11,437 nucleotides of DNA from Paraprevotella sp. (GTDB taxonomy: Bacteria > Bacteroidota > Bacteroidia > Bacteroidales > Bacteroidaceae). The notes beneath the pieces were generated by a model. The model made no database searches. It worked only from the letters and a program-made list of their open reading frames with translations, and was not told the DNA's origin. How positions within the stretch are numbered: the first letter of the stretch is position 1; each line of letters begins with the position of its first letter. The stretch is taken from contig JAJPYK010000095.1 in NCBI GenBank assembly GCA_021205005.1, positions 1 to 11,437 on the forward strand, read 5' to 3'. The translations under genes and the position numbers were made by a program. Of this stretch, positions 1 to 6,842 are shown in pieces.

Positions 1-2
1 CA

Positions 3-653
3 GATCTGGATATCAATACCGTACCCTTTACGAAAGAAGCCTATGACGCCGGAAAGCTGGCTTTTGTCGCGGATTATGCCCGTGTGTACGCATTGGTGAA
101 CGAAGGAGGCATCTATATAGATACGGACGTGAAACTTTTGGGATCGCTTGAACCGTTCCGGCAAAAGCATCGTGTTTTTACCGCCTATGAATTTAATACG
201 TCGAGAGATGAAATGGACTTGTATCGTTCGCGTGTTGACGAAAATTGGAATAGAAAAGACAAGCATGTATTGAAAGTTCCGGGTAACGGTCTGTTTGCAA
301 CCTTAATCGGTGCGGAGAAGAAACATCCTTTTCTGATGGACTTGTTGGATTATTATCATTCTATACATTTTGACTTCGCTATGGCAAATCGCCTGACCAT
401 TCCGACAACGTTGGCCTTGATGGGAGAGAAATACGGTTTTAAATATCACAATGTTGAGCAAGACCTGTTAGAGGGCATACATATTTACGACTCTTCCGTA
501 TTTGCCGATTTTCATAATGCGACACCTCATTCCGTGGCCATACATTATTGTGAGGGTAGTTGGGTCAATCAATCTTTCTTGGGCAGACTGAAATCTCGAT
601 TGTATAGGATAGGATGGCTGAGGCAATTTGTGTTGAAAGTATGGAGAAAGTGA
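3..653 (+). CDS. Glycosyltransferase, GT32-like DXD sugar-binding family (5' end outside window)
   Basis: Probably transfers a sugar from a nucleotide donor to a growing surface polysaccharide in the cytoplasm. The frame is open from the first bases of the window (it begins DLDINTVPF...), so the true start lies upstream; the GTG at 84 is internal and should not be taken as the start. About 216 residues are visible. The segment ADYARVYALVNEGGIYIDTD, ending in the DTD at 120-128, is the hallmark metal/nucleotide-sugar site of the Gly_transf_sug (DXD) group. Near the C-terminus, AIHYCEGSW matches the family's conserved His...Ser-Trp ending. The basic tail (RLKSRLYRIGWLRQF) may touch the membrane; that is inference. 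The stop codon TGA (651-653) overlaps the next gene's ATG. Donor and acceptor cannot be read from the sequence. Confidence 0.9.
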   Translation, partial: DLDINTVPFTKEAYDAGKLAFVADYARVYALVNEGGIYIDTDVKLLGSLEPFRQKHRVFTAYEFNTSRDEMDLYRSRVDENWNRKDKHVLKVPGNGLFATLIGAEKKHPFLMDLLDYYHSIHFDFAMANRLTIPTTLALMGEKYGFKYHNVEQDLLEGIHIYDSSVFADFHNATPHSVAIHYCEGSWVNQSFLGRLKSRLYRIGWLRQFVLKVWRK

Positions 654-1957
654 TGCCTAATATTAATTATGTAATTAAGAATGATCTCTGTGTCGGTTGT
701 GGGATCTGCGAGGGGGTATGTCCTTTAAAAGCCATAACGATCAAACCCGGAAAAGGACGCTTTTTGCCTGATATAGAGAATTCTTTATGCCGTAACGATA
801 AGGGGTGTCACCGGTGTCTGGACGTATGTCCCGGCATAGGATGTAACCTCTTGGAAATCGCTCGGGAGGTCCAGATTGGGGCTTCAAATGAAGATGTATT
901 GGTCGGACGATGTGAAAAGTGTTTTACAGGGTATAGTACGGATCGGGAACTACGTTATCATGCCGCATCGGGAGGTATGGTTACACAGATGCTGATTTGG
1001 TTGCTGGAAACAAAACGTATAGATGGAGCTGTGGTTACGTCGTTCGACAACAGCGAACCGCTTATGGTAAGGACGTTCATTGCGACGACTCGTGAAGAAC
1101 TGTTTAATGCCAAGGGGGCGAAATATGCGCCGGTTTCGCTTCACCATGTCTCACGATTGATAAAAGAAGCTGATGGAAACATGTTTGTGATCGTAGGCTT
1201 GCCTTGTCATATTCAAGGGTTACGCAAACAGGAACAAAAATATAGAATGTTGCGGAACAAGATTGTAGCCTATTTCGGTTTGTATTGTTCGTGTGGACGT
1301 ACTTTCTATCTGACAGAATATGTCTTGAAAGAAAGAGGTATCCAACGTGAGGAATTGACCTATTTTGCTTATCGTGACGAGGGCTGTCTGGGTAGTATGG
1401 TCGCGAAGCGACGGAAGAGATCTCAGGATAACCATAGTCATTCTGAAATCCCTTCTTATGGAAAGGACGAAGTCTATAAGGAGAGATTTCAGAACTACTA
1501 TCACCCTCTAAGAAGTTTTTTCATTCCCAAACGATGCTTGTTTTGCGTAGACCATTATGCCCGGCTCTCGGATATGAGTTTCGGCGATATTCATATCAAG
1601 CCCTACAGTGATGACAAGATCGGCATAAATTCGGTGGTGGCTCGCACTCATGAGATGTGGGCATGGCTTGTTCAGGCAAAGGCCGACGGCGCAATCTGTA
1701 TCGATGAGTTGCCGGTGGAATTGTTGAACCAATCGCAGTGTATGGCGTGGAAGAAATACATAAGGGTCGGTACTTTTATGAAAATAGCCGGACTTTTCGG
1801 AAATAAGGTACCGAAATACGATGTGCCTTTGCCCGTGATCCATGTTGTACGTAACAGTATGGACTACGTGCAGACCCGTATTCAGCAATTTATCGGAAGT
1901 CATAAATCGCTTTGGCCGCTGATCGGGGTACTCAAGTCGAAGCCGCCTCAAGAATGA
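653..1957 (+). CDS. FrhB/FdhB-like iron-sulfur protein (coenzyme F420 hydrogenase/dehydrogenase beta-subunit family), polysaccharide-locus type
   Basis: A 434-residue predicted redox protein. The N-terminus carries two [4Fe-4S] ferredoxin motifs: C13-x2-C16-x2-C19-x3-C23-P and C46-x5-C52-x2-C55-x3-C59-P. The FrhB/FdhB N-terminal domain follows, with C87-x2-C90, ASGG (105-108), an NAKGAKY segment near 152-158 and GLPCH (182-186). The C-terminal domain has a Cys pair and a DMSFGDIH motif at roughly 290-310. Members in bacterial capsule loci are annotated as F420 hydrogenase beta subunits, but Bacteroidales are not known to make F420, so the cofactor (probably a flavin) and substrate are unknown. 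I chose ATG 653 because it overlaps the previous stop (TGATG) and has GGAG at 643-646; ATGs at 614 and 641 are in frame but would lie inside the glycosyltransferase gene. It sits 15 nt before the pyruvyl transferase gene, a frequent partner. Family call is firm; role is open. Confidence 0.9.
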   Translation: MPNINYVIKNDLCVGCGICEGVCPLKAITIKPGKGRFLPDIENSLCRNDKGCHRCLDVCPGIGCNLLEIAREVQIGASNEDVLVGRCEKCFTGYSTDRELRYHAASGGMVTQMLIWLLETKRIDGAVVTSFDNSEPLMVRTFIATTREELFNAKGAKYAPVSLHHVSRLIKEADGNMFVIVGLPCHIQGLRKQEQKYRMLRNKIVAYFGLYCSCGRTFYLTEYVLKERGIQREELTYFAYRDEGCLGSMVAKRRKRSQDNHSHSEIPSYGKDEVYKERFQNYYHPLRSFFIPKRCLFCVDHYARLSDMSFGDIHIKPYSDDKIGINSVVARTHEMWAWLVQAKADGAICIDELPVELLNQSQCMAWKKYIRVGTFMKIAGLFGNKVPKYDVPLPVIHVVRNSMDYVQTRIQQFIGSHKSLWPLIGVLKSKPPQE

Positions 1958-1972
1958 ACAACCAATAATCAT

Positions 1973-3142
1973 ATGAAAAAAAAGATCGGGTGCGTAATCG
2001 CATACACACCGAATCAAAACAATTACGGCACATCGCTTCAAGGGTATGCCATGCTTCGTAAGATACGGGATTTGGGTTATGATGTGGAAGTCATTGACTA
2101 CCGCAAGCAACTCTCACAGAAGCAAAAACTGGTCTTTGTATGGAATGCTTTCAGGGCAGGCGAGATCAAAGAACTTTTCAAACGATATAATAGCGGGAAG
2201 ATATTGAAGAAGTTTCCTCATTATGCCGAGGGGGTAAAGGTTCGTACAGACGCGGTTAATGAATATAAGAGGCAAAAGCTTCTGCCGTTTTTTCATGAAT
2301 ATGTGGGATATGCCGCTTTGTGTGAGGGGGCTAAAAGGTATGCCGTGGTGGTCGTAGGAAGTGATCAGGTATGGACACCGATGAGTCTGCCCAATCAGTT
2401 TTTTAATTTGTTGTTTGTGCCGCATGAGATTCGAAAAGTGCCCTATGCTTCCAGTTTCGGTGTAAACGAGATTCCTAAATTCCAACAAAAGGCCACGGGA
2501 GATTATCTTGATCGTTTTTTCAGTATAGGTGTACGTGAACCGAGGGGGAAGGAACTCGTAGACAGCTTATCTCATCAGCATGCCAGAGTGGTAGCAGATC
2601 CTACTTTATTATTAACGGCAAAGGAATGGGAAGAAGAAATAAGAGATGCCATTATGAAAGAGGAAGCACCTTATATATTTTGTTATTTTCTGGGAACGAA
2701 TCAAGAGGCGCGCAAAGAAGTTCGTCGTTTAAAAGCGTCCACGGGATATAAGGTCGTCGCGATTCGTCATATGGATGAATACGTTCCGGATGATGAAACT
2801 TTTGGCGATGAGGCTCCTTATAATGTAGATCCGAATGGTTTCATAAAGTATATAAGCAAGGCTGCATACGTTTGTACGGATTCATTTCATTGCTCTGTGT
2901 TCTCCATAATATTTCATCGACAATTCATGACGTTTTATCGCTTTGCTCTGTCAAGTAAGACCGGGCGCAATTCCCGTATTGACTCTTTGTTCAGTGTTCT
3001 TGGAATAAGTCGGGAGCATATTTTTATGGAGGGTGACATCGTGGGTAAGATGAAGAGTAAGATCGATTGGTCTGTTGTAGACCGGAATCTGGATGCATTG
3101 CGGACGGACAGTTTGAATTTCTTGGACGAGTCATTACGATGA
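1973..3142 (+). CDS. Polysaccharide pyruvyl transferase family protein
   Basis: A 389-residue cytoplasmic protein of the PS_pyruv_trans family, whose characterised members (CsaB, WcaK/AmsJ type) move pyruvate from phosphoenolpyruvate to a sugar as a ketal. Visible family features are NYGTSLQGYAML near residues 17-28, VVVGSDQVW (GSDQ at 129-132), SIGVREPRG (the usual 'vRd/E..S' region), VADPTLLL near 206-213 and the C-terminal TDSFHCSVFS, with D303-S304-F305-H306 at the conserved catalytic/PEP-binding His region. Length is normal for the family. The ATG at 1973 has no clear Shine-Dalgarno sequence, as usual in this phylum. It follows the FrhB-like gene by 15 nt and precedes the GT4 gene by 29 nt, so it should be in the same transcript. 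Many Bacteroidales members of this family have never been shown to make pyruvyl ketals, so the family call is safe and the chemistry is inferred. Confidence 0.9.
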   Translation: MKKKIGCVIAYTPNQNNYGTSLQGYAMLRKIRDLGYDVEVIDYRKQLSQKQKLVFVWNAFRAGEIKELFKRYNSGKILKKFPHYAEGVKVRTDAVNEYKRQKLLPFFHEYVGYAALCEGAKRYAVVVVGSDQVWTPMSLPNQFFNLLFVPHEIRKVPYASSFGVNEIPKFQQKATGDYLDRFFSIGVREPRGKELVDSLSHQHARVVADPTLLLTAKEWEEEIRDAIMKEEAPYIFCYFLGTNQEARKEVRRLKASTGYKVVAIRHMDEYVPDDETFGDEAPYNVDPNGFIKYISKAAYVCTDSFHCSVFSIIFHRQFMTFYRFALSSKTGRNSRIDSLFSVLGISREHIFMEGDIVGKMKSKIDWSVVDRNLDALRTDSLNFLDESLR

Positions 3143-3171
3143 GTCTCGTAAGAGGGTAGACGAGTCTTAAT

Positions 3172-4263
3172 ATGAATAAGTTTATTTCAAGTTCCCTCTC
3201 TTCCAAAATCTTGTTCCTCGGAGTTTCCATGCGGACGAAGGGAGGGATGGCGTCGGTGTTGGCCTCGTATGCGCAGTACATCGAGGGGATGCGGTTCGTG
3301 CCGACTTGGAGGTTGGGAAACAATCTGGTGAAGTTAGGGTATGCCGTGCAGGCATGGGTGAGGACTTGGTTCCTTTGTAAGTTTGACAGGCATTTGGAAA
3401 TCGTACATATCCACGGGGCTGCTTATGCTTCGTTTGATCGTAGCCGGTTGTTCATCAAGTTAGCCAAAAGATATGGGCAGAAGGTGATCCTGCACGAGCA
3501 TGCAGCCGATTTCGTGGAGTATTACCGGCAGACGGCCGATAAGGAAAAGATTTTGGAAACGATCCGGCTTTGTGACCGGTTGATCGTATTGTCTAAGTCT
3601 TGGAAAGCCTTTTTTGTCTCGATCGGAGTGGAGGAATGTAAAATCTGTGTTTTGAATAATATCGTTTCTCCTCCGGCATGGATTGACGTGCCGCGTCCTG
3701 ACGATAAGTTGCATCTGATGTATATGGGCGAGATCAGCAAACGCAAAGGAGGATTTGACTTGCTTCAGGCGATGAGTGAGCATAAGGATTACTTTAAAGA
3801 TAAGTTGTTGTTGCGCATGGGAGGCAATGAGGTGGATGGTGACGTGCGGTCTTTCATTATAGGGAATGGGCTTTCGGACTTTGTCACTTATGAGGGATGG
3901 ATCTCCGGTCGACAGAAAGTGGAGTGCCTGATTTGGGCGGACGTATATATCCTTCCGTCGTATAATGAAGGGCTTCCCGTAGCCATTCTTGAAGCTATGG
4001 CTTATCGGCACCCCGTCATTTCCACACCGGTAGGCGGCATTCCGGAAGTCATAAGAGACGGTATCAACGGCAGACTGATTCGTCCGGGCGATGCAGAAGC
4101 TATTGCTGAGGCCGTGAGGTATTATATTGAACAAGACGGAAGGGTGAAAATACAAGGGGAAGAGGCTTATAAAGCGGTACAGGATTTTTTCCCGGAAAGC
4201 GTGTTTGCCGACCTTAAGGCGGTTTATGAATCGGTTTTAAACTCTGAGGCTTTATATGGATAA
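3172..4263 (+). CDS. Glycosyltransferase family 4 (GT-B fold)
   Basis: A 363-residue retaining glycosyltransferase of the GT4 / Glycos_transf_1 type, expected to add one sugar to the lipid-linked glycan at the inner face of the cytoplasmic membrane. The N-terminal Rossmann domain begins KILFLGVSMRTKGGM, with the glycine-rich acceptor-side loop at 24-26. The C-terminal donor domain starts near residue 183 (YMGEISKRKGG; K190/R191 lie where the donor diphosphate is normally held). It has the family's E-x7-E signature at E266 and E274 in NEGLPVAILEAM, followed by PVISTPVGGIPEVI and a NGRLIRPGD loop. No signal peptide or clear transmembrane span is present. The stop codon overlaps the next gene's start by 8 nt (4256-4263), so translation of the two is probably coupled. 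Donor sugar and linkage cannot be deduced. Confidence 0.92.
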   Translation: MNKFISSSLSSKILFLGVSMRTKGGMASVLASYAQYIEGMRFVPTWRLGNNLVKLGYAVQAWVRTWFLCKFDRHLEIVHIHGAAYASFDRSRLFIKLAKRYGQKVILHEHAADFVEYYRQTADKEKILETIRLCDRLIVLSKSWKAFFVSIGVEECKICVLNNIVSPPAWIDVPRPDDKLHLMYMGEISKRKGGFDLLQAMSEHKDYFKDKLLLRMGGNEVDGDVRSFIIGNGLSDFVTYEGWISGRQKVECLIWADVYILPSYNEGLPVAILEAMAYRHPVISTPVGGIPEVIRDGINGRLIRPGDAEAIAEAVRYYIEQDGRVKIQGEEAYKAVQDFFPESVFADLKAVYESVLNSEALYG

Positions 4264-5008
4264 AGTACGTATGTTGAATTGCGACATTCTGTCGTTGACA
4301 CAACGAGAACTTTTGGAGGAGTTAAAGGAGGGCGTGCTCATTACGCCCAACGTAGATCATTTGGTCAAGTTGCAGCATGACAAGGCGTTTTATGAAGTAT
4401 ATCAGCGTGCGGAATGGGTTGTCTGCGACAGTAAGATCCTTTATATGCTGTCCCGACTGTTGAAGAAATCCTTGCCGGAAGCGATACCCGGGAGTAGCTT
4501 CTTTACGGCCTTCTATGAGTATCACAAGGATGATCCGGATTGCAAAATCTTCTTGTTGGGAGCGGCCGAGGGCATTGCGCAACAGGCAATGGTGCGCATT
4601 AACGGATATGTGGGACGCAAAATTGTGGTCGGATTCCATTCGCCTTCATACGGTTTTGAGAAGAATGAGGCTGAATGCGACGAACTGGTGCGCATCGTGA
4701 ACGGGAGCGGTGCCAATGTGGTGCTTGTAGGCGTGGGTGCGCCTAAGCAAGAGAAGTGGATTATGAAATACAGGGACCGGATGCCCGGTGTAAAGATCTG
4801 GATGGCGCTCGGAGCTACGATCGACTTTGAGGCGGGTAATATCCGGCGTGCGCCTAAGCTATTCCAGAAGTTGGCTTTGGAATGGTTATATCGTTGCCTC
4901 AAGGAACCGAAGCGTTTGGCAAAGCGTTATTTTGTGGACGACATGAAGTTCTTTTATTATTTCGGGCGGCAATTGATGGGGATATATAGGGATCCGTTCA
5001 AAAAATGA
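4256..5008 (+). CDS. WecG/TagA/CpsF family glycosyltransferase (GT26)
   Basis: A 250-residue member of the family that includes E. coli WecG (ManNAcA transfer to lipid I) and Bacillus TagA (ManNAc transfer to undecaprenyl-PP-GlcNAc). It would act early on an undecaprenyl-linked intermediate at the membrane. The sequence shows LITPNVDHLV (T30, the family's conserved Thr), VVCDSK (D58, aligning with the catalytic Asp of TagA), IFLLGAAEG, the diagnostic GAPKQEKW block (161-168) and IWMALGATIDFEAG. The C-terminal basic/aromatic appendage, EWLYRCLKEPKRLAKRYF, is the part that docks TagA on the membrane. The usual 'ADG' after the beta strand is replaced by CDSK, a moderate departure. ATG 4256 overlaps the GT4 stop by 8 nt. 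It is the last recognisable glycan gene of the operon; 48 nt separate it from the helicase, with no terminator in between. Confidence 0.92.
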   Translation: MDKVRMLNCDILSLTQRELLEELKEGVLITPNVDHLVKLQHDKAFYEVYQRAEWVVCDSKILYMLSRLLKKSLPEAIPGSSFFTAFYEYHKDDPDCKIFLLGAAEGIAQQAMVRINGYVGRKIVVGFHSPSYGFEKNEAECDELVRIVNGSGANVVLVGVGAPKQEKWIMKYRDRMPGVKIWMALGATIDFEAGNIRRAPKLFQKLALEWLYRCLKEPKRLAKRYFVDDMKFFYYFGRQLMGIYRDPFKK

Positions 5009-5056
5009 TCGGCGGATTTTCCTTTGAACTCCCTTGTTTCTTTGTCGGAGTATGGA

Positions 5057-6635
5057 ATGAAAAACATATCACTGTACGATTATCAAGAACAGATGCGTCA
5101 ACGGATCCGGGAGGCGTTGTCAGAAGAAAACGGCAGTCTATTCCGTAGACGTCGGAAACATGTGCCGCTATGGGGACGTTCTGTCATGGTACAAATGCCT
5201 ACAGGAACGGGCAAGACCTATTTGATGGCGGCTGTGGTGGACGATTTTTTGAGCGGGCGCGTCGGGGAGGAACAAGCGTGCGTGTGGATCATCGCCCATC
5301 GGCGTGAGTTGGTGGAGCAGGTGGAAAACGCGCTGATCCAGTTGGGAATAAAGTCCGTGTCGGCACAGGAGGTCGGTGGAAAGGGAACGGTGAAGGTGAT
5401 GTCCATACAATGGCTGTCGCGGCATTACGGCGAAATGAAAGACCGTCCTTCGCTGATTGTGGTGGATGAAGCGCATCACGCTTTGGCCGCTACCTATCAA
5501 GATTTGTGGGGACGATATCCGGAGGCTTTGAAATTGGGACTGACAGCAACGCCGTGCCGGATGCAGAAAAAAGGTTTCACAACCTTGTTCGATAATTTGC
5601 TTACCTCCTGGAATATCGATGAATTTATTCGTCGGGGGTATCTGGCCTTGTACGATTATGTGGTCATCAATCGCGAATCCGAGGATCAACTAATGATAGA
5701 CAGTTTGGAGAAGCGGGGGGCCGATGGAGATTTTTCCGTTCCGGAGATGTCCCAAAAGCTGAACAGTCTGCCGGCCATCATGAGACTTTACCACAGCGTG
5801 GAGCAGTATGCTAAAGGAAAGAAGGGGATTGTCTATGCCATCGACATCAGTCATGCGAGGCGGATTGCTGAGTATTATGCCGCTCAGGGGCTGAAAGCCG
5901 TGGCCAACGATAGTAAGACACCTGCAGCAGTGCGGAAAAAGATTCTGGCGGATTTCAAGCCGGGATGGTATTGTGAATGTGAATCTTTTCGATGAGGGTT
6001 TCGATTGTCCCGAGGTCGAATTCATTCAAATGGCAAGGCCTACGCTCTCATTGTCGAAATACATGCAGATGATAGGGCGAGGATTGCGGGTGCATCCTGA
6101 TAAGAGGCTGTGTGTGCTGATCGATAATGCCGGACTGTACCGTTCGTTCGGTTTGCCCGATGCCGAGAGGGATTGGGTGGCGATGTTTGTGGGAGAAACG
6201 GTCGGGAAAGGGTATATAAAGCGTAGGTTGCGCAATGAGATTCGGACGGTGAATAACGAGATGGATGTCGTGGCCAACCATAGCCGTTTATGTCTGCGGT
6301 CGGAGACGGAACGGGAGAAGTATTTTGAAAAGGCAGAGCCGTTTGAGAAAGACGGACGTTGGGGGTTGCGCGTGGGTAACGATGTCATTTTGCGTCCGGT
6401 CTATCGCCGCATTACTCCTTTCGTGGGCAAGTATTCGACGTATGAACTTTCGCCTAATCGTAGGGGTGTTTTATTGCGTAACGGCCGGCCCTATATTCAG
6501 GCGCAATTCCGTTCGATCGAGATTCTGCCGAACGGAGATTCCATTATGACCCGCAGCGAAATCAGTAAGCGTAAAGTGCATTTGGATACTACGCTGACCG
6601 ATACGAAAGATCTTTGGGAATGGTGGGGCTCTTAG
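5057..6635 (+). pseudogene. DEAD/DEAH-type SF2 helicase with WG-like C-terminal tail, split by a frameshift
   Basis: Predicted ATP-dependent nucleic acid helicase or translocase in two overlapping frames. The first part (5057-5995, 312 residues) has a YDYQEQM start region, Walker A MPTGTGKT (47-54), Walker B DEAHH (137-141) and motif III TATP (163-166). The second part (open from before 5973 to 6635) continues the RecA2 domain: VNVNLFDEGFDCPEVEFIQM and motif VI QMIGRGLRV. The first frame reads sensibly through ILADFKPG, then degenerates (WYCECESFR, stop); the homologous motif VNVNLF resumes one base to the right at 5973. Missing 2, 5 or 8 bases around 5960-5973 would explain this, and 8 best restores the usual spacing. 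The tail (about 6350-6560) resembles WG repeats. I prefer ATG 5057 (GGAG at 5046-5049) to TTG 5024. It may be a true pseudogene, a sequencing error or, less likely, recoding. Biological role unknown. Confidence 0.85.
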
Positions 6636-6663
6636 CTTCCGTTTCGGACCGTTGTTTCCATAA

Positions 6664-6704
6664 AAAAAGTTTCAAGTCCTCAACCGAAAGACTTGAAACT
6701 TTTT
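6664..6704. terminator. Bidirectional intrinsic terminator
   Basis: A perfect 15-bp inverted repeat, AAAAAGTTTCAAGTC (6664-6678) and GACTTGAAACTTTTT (6690-6704), flanks an 11-nt loop. On the + strand the stem ends in five Ts followed by C and five more Ts; on the - strand the A-run at 6662-6668 becomes a T-run. It can therefore stop both the polysaccharide/helicase transcript (stop codon 29 nt upstream) and the tRNA-Leu transcript arriving from the other side (tRNA 3' end 12 nt away). Confidence 0.93.
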
Positions 6705-6715
6705 CTTTTTGGGCG

Positions 6716-6797
6716 TGCGCCTGATAGGACTCGAACCTACACGCCGCGAAGCACCAGATCCTAAGTCTGGCGTGTCTACCAATTTCACCACAGGCGC
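6716..6797 (-). tRNA. tRNA-Leu (anticodon UAG)
   Basis: An 82-nt class II tRNA on the - strand. The acceptor stem GCGCCTG pairs with CAGGCGC, and the discriminator is A. The D-arm region reads GTGAAATTGGTAGACAC. The anticodon stem CCAGA/TCTGG encloses the loop CTTAGGA, with anticodon TAG complementary to 6761-6763. A long variable arm (around GCTTCGCGGC) and the T-arm GTAGG-TTCGAGT-CCTAT follow. CCA is not encoded and must be added after transcription. It should read CUA and probably other CUN leucine codons. A promoter lies just upstream and the shared terminator just downstream, so it can be a single-gene unit, although read-through from the S41 peptidase gene is possible. Confidence 0.97.
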
Positions 6798-6810
6798 AAG
6801 AAGACGGTTG

Positions 6811-6842
6811 CAAAGATAGGAAGATTTATCGGGCTCTCCAAA
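6811..6842 (-). promoter_or_regulatory. Bacteroidetes-type promoter for tRNA-Leu
   Basis: On the - strand, TTTG (6842-6839) is followed after 20 nt by TATCTTTG (6818-6811). This matches the Bacteroidetes housekeeping sigma consensus of TTTG at -33 and TAnnTTTG at -7 with about 19-21 nt between. The -7 box lies 13 nt before the mature tRNA 5' end (6797), leaving a short leader. The -33 box starts right after the stop codon of the S41 peptidase gene (6843-6845). Confidence 0.8.

Noticed and set aside
614..652. Longer N-terminus for the FrhB-like protein from ATG 614 (or 641).
   Set aside because: It would overlap the glycosyltransferase by up to 40 nt and add residues not resembling the family; ATG 653 overlaps the stop codon and has GGAG at a suitable distance.
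5024..5056. TTG at 5024 as the helicase start.
   Set aside because: A rare start codon with no ribosome site; ATG 5057 has GGAG upstream and begins directly with the helicase-like MKNISLYDYQ region.
5990..6000. Programmed ribosomal frameshifting in the helicase.
   Set aside because: The shift is between essential RecA domains, no slippery run or obvious stimulatory structure lies at the junction, and residues appear to be missing, which fits a deletion better.
6716..6797. tRNA-Leu as an attachment site of an integrated element.
   Set aside because: No integrase gene and no visible repeat of the tRNA 3' end occur in the window; the adjacent operon ends normally at a terminator.
6589..6813. 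Small - strand open frame of 74 codons covering the tRNA and terminator.
   Set aside because: It is read straight through a clear tRNA gene and a terminator hairpin and has no coding character.
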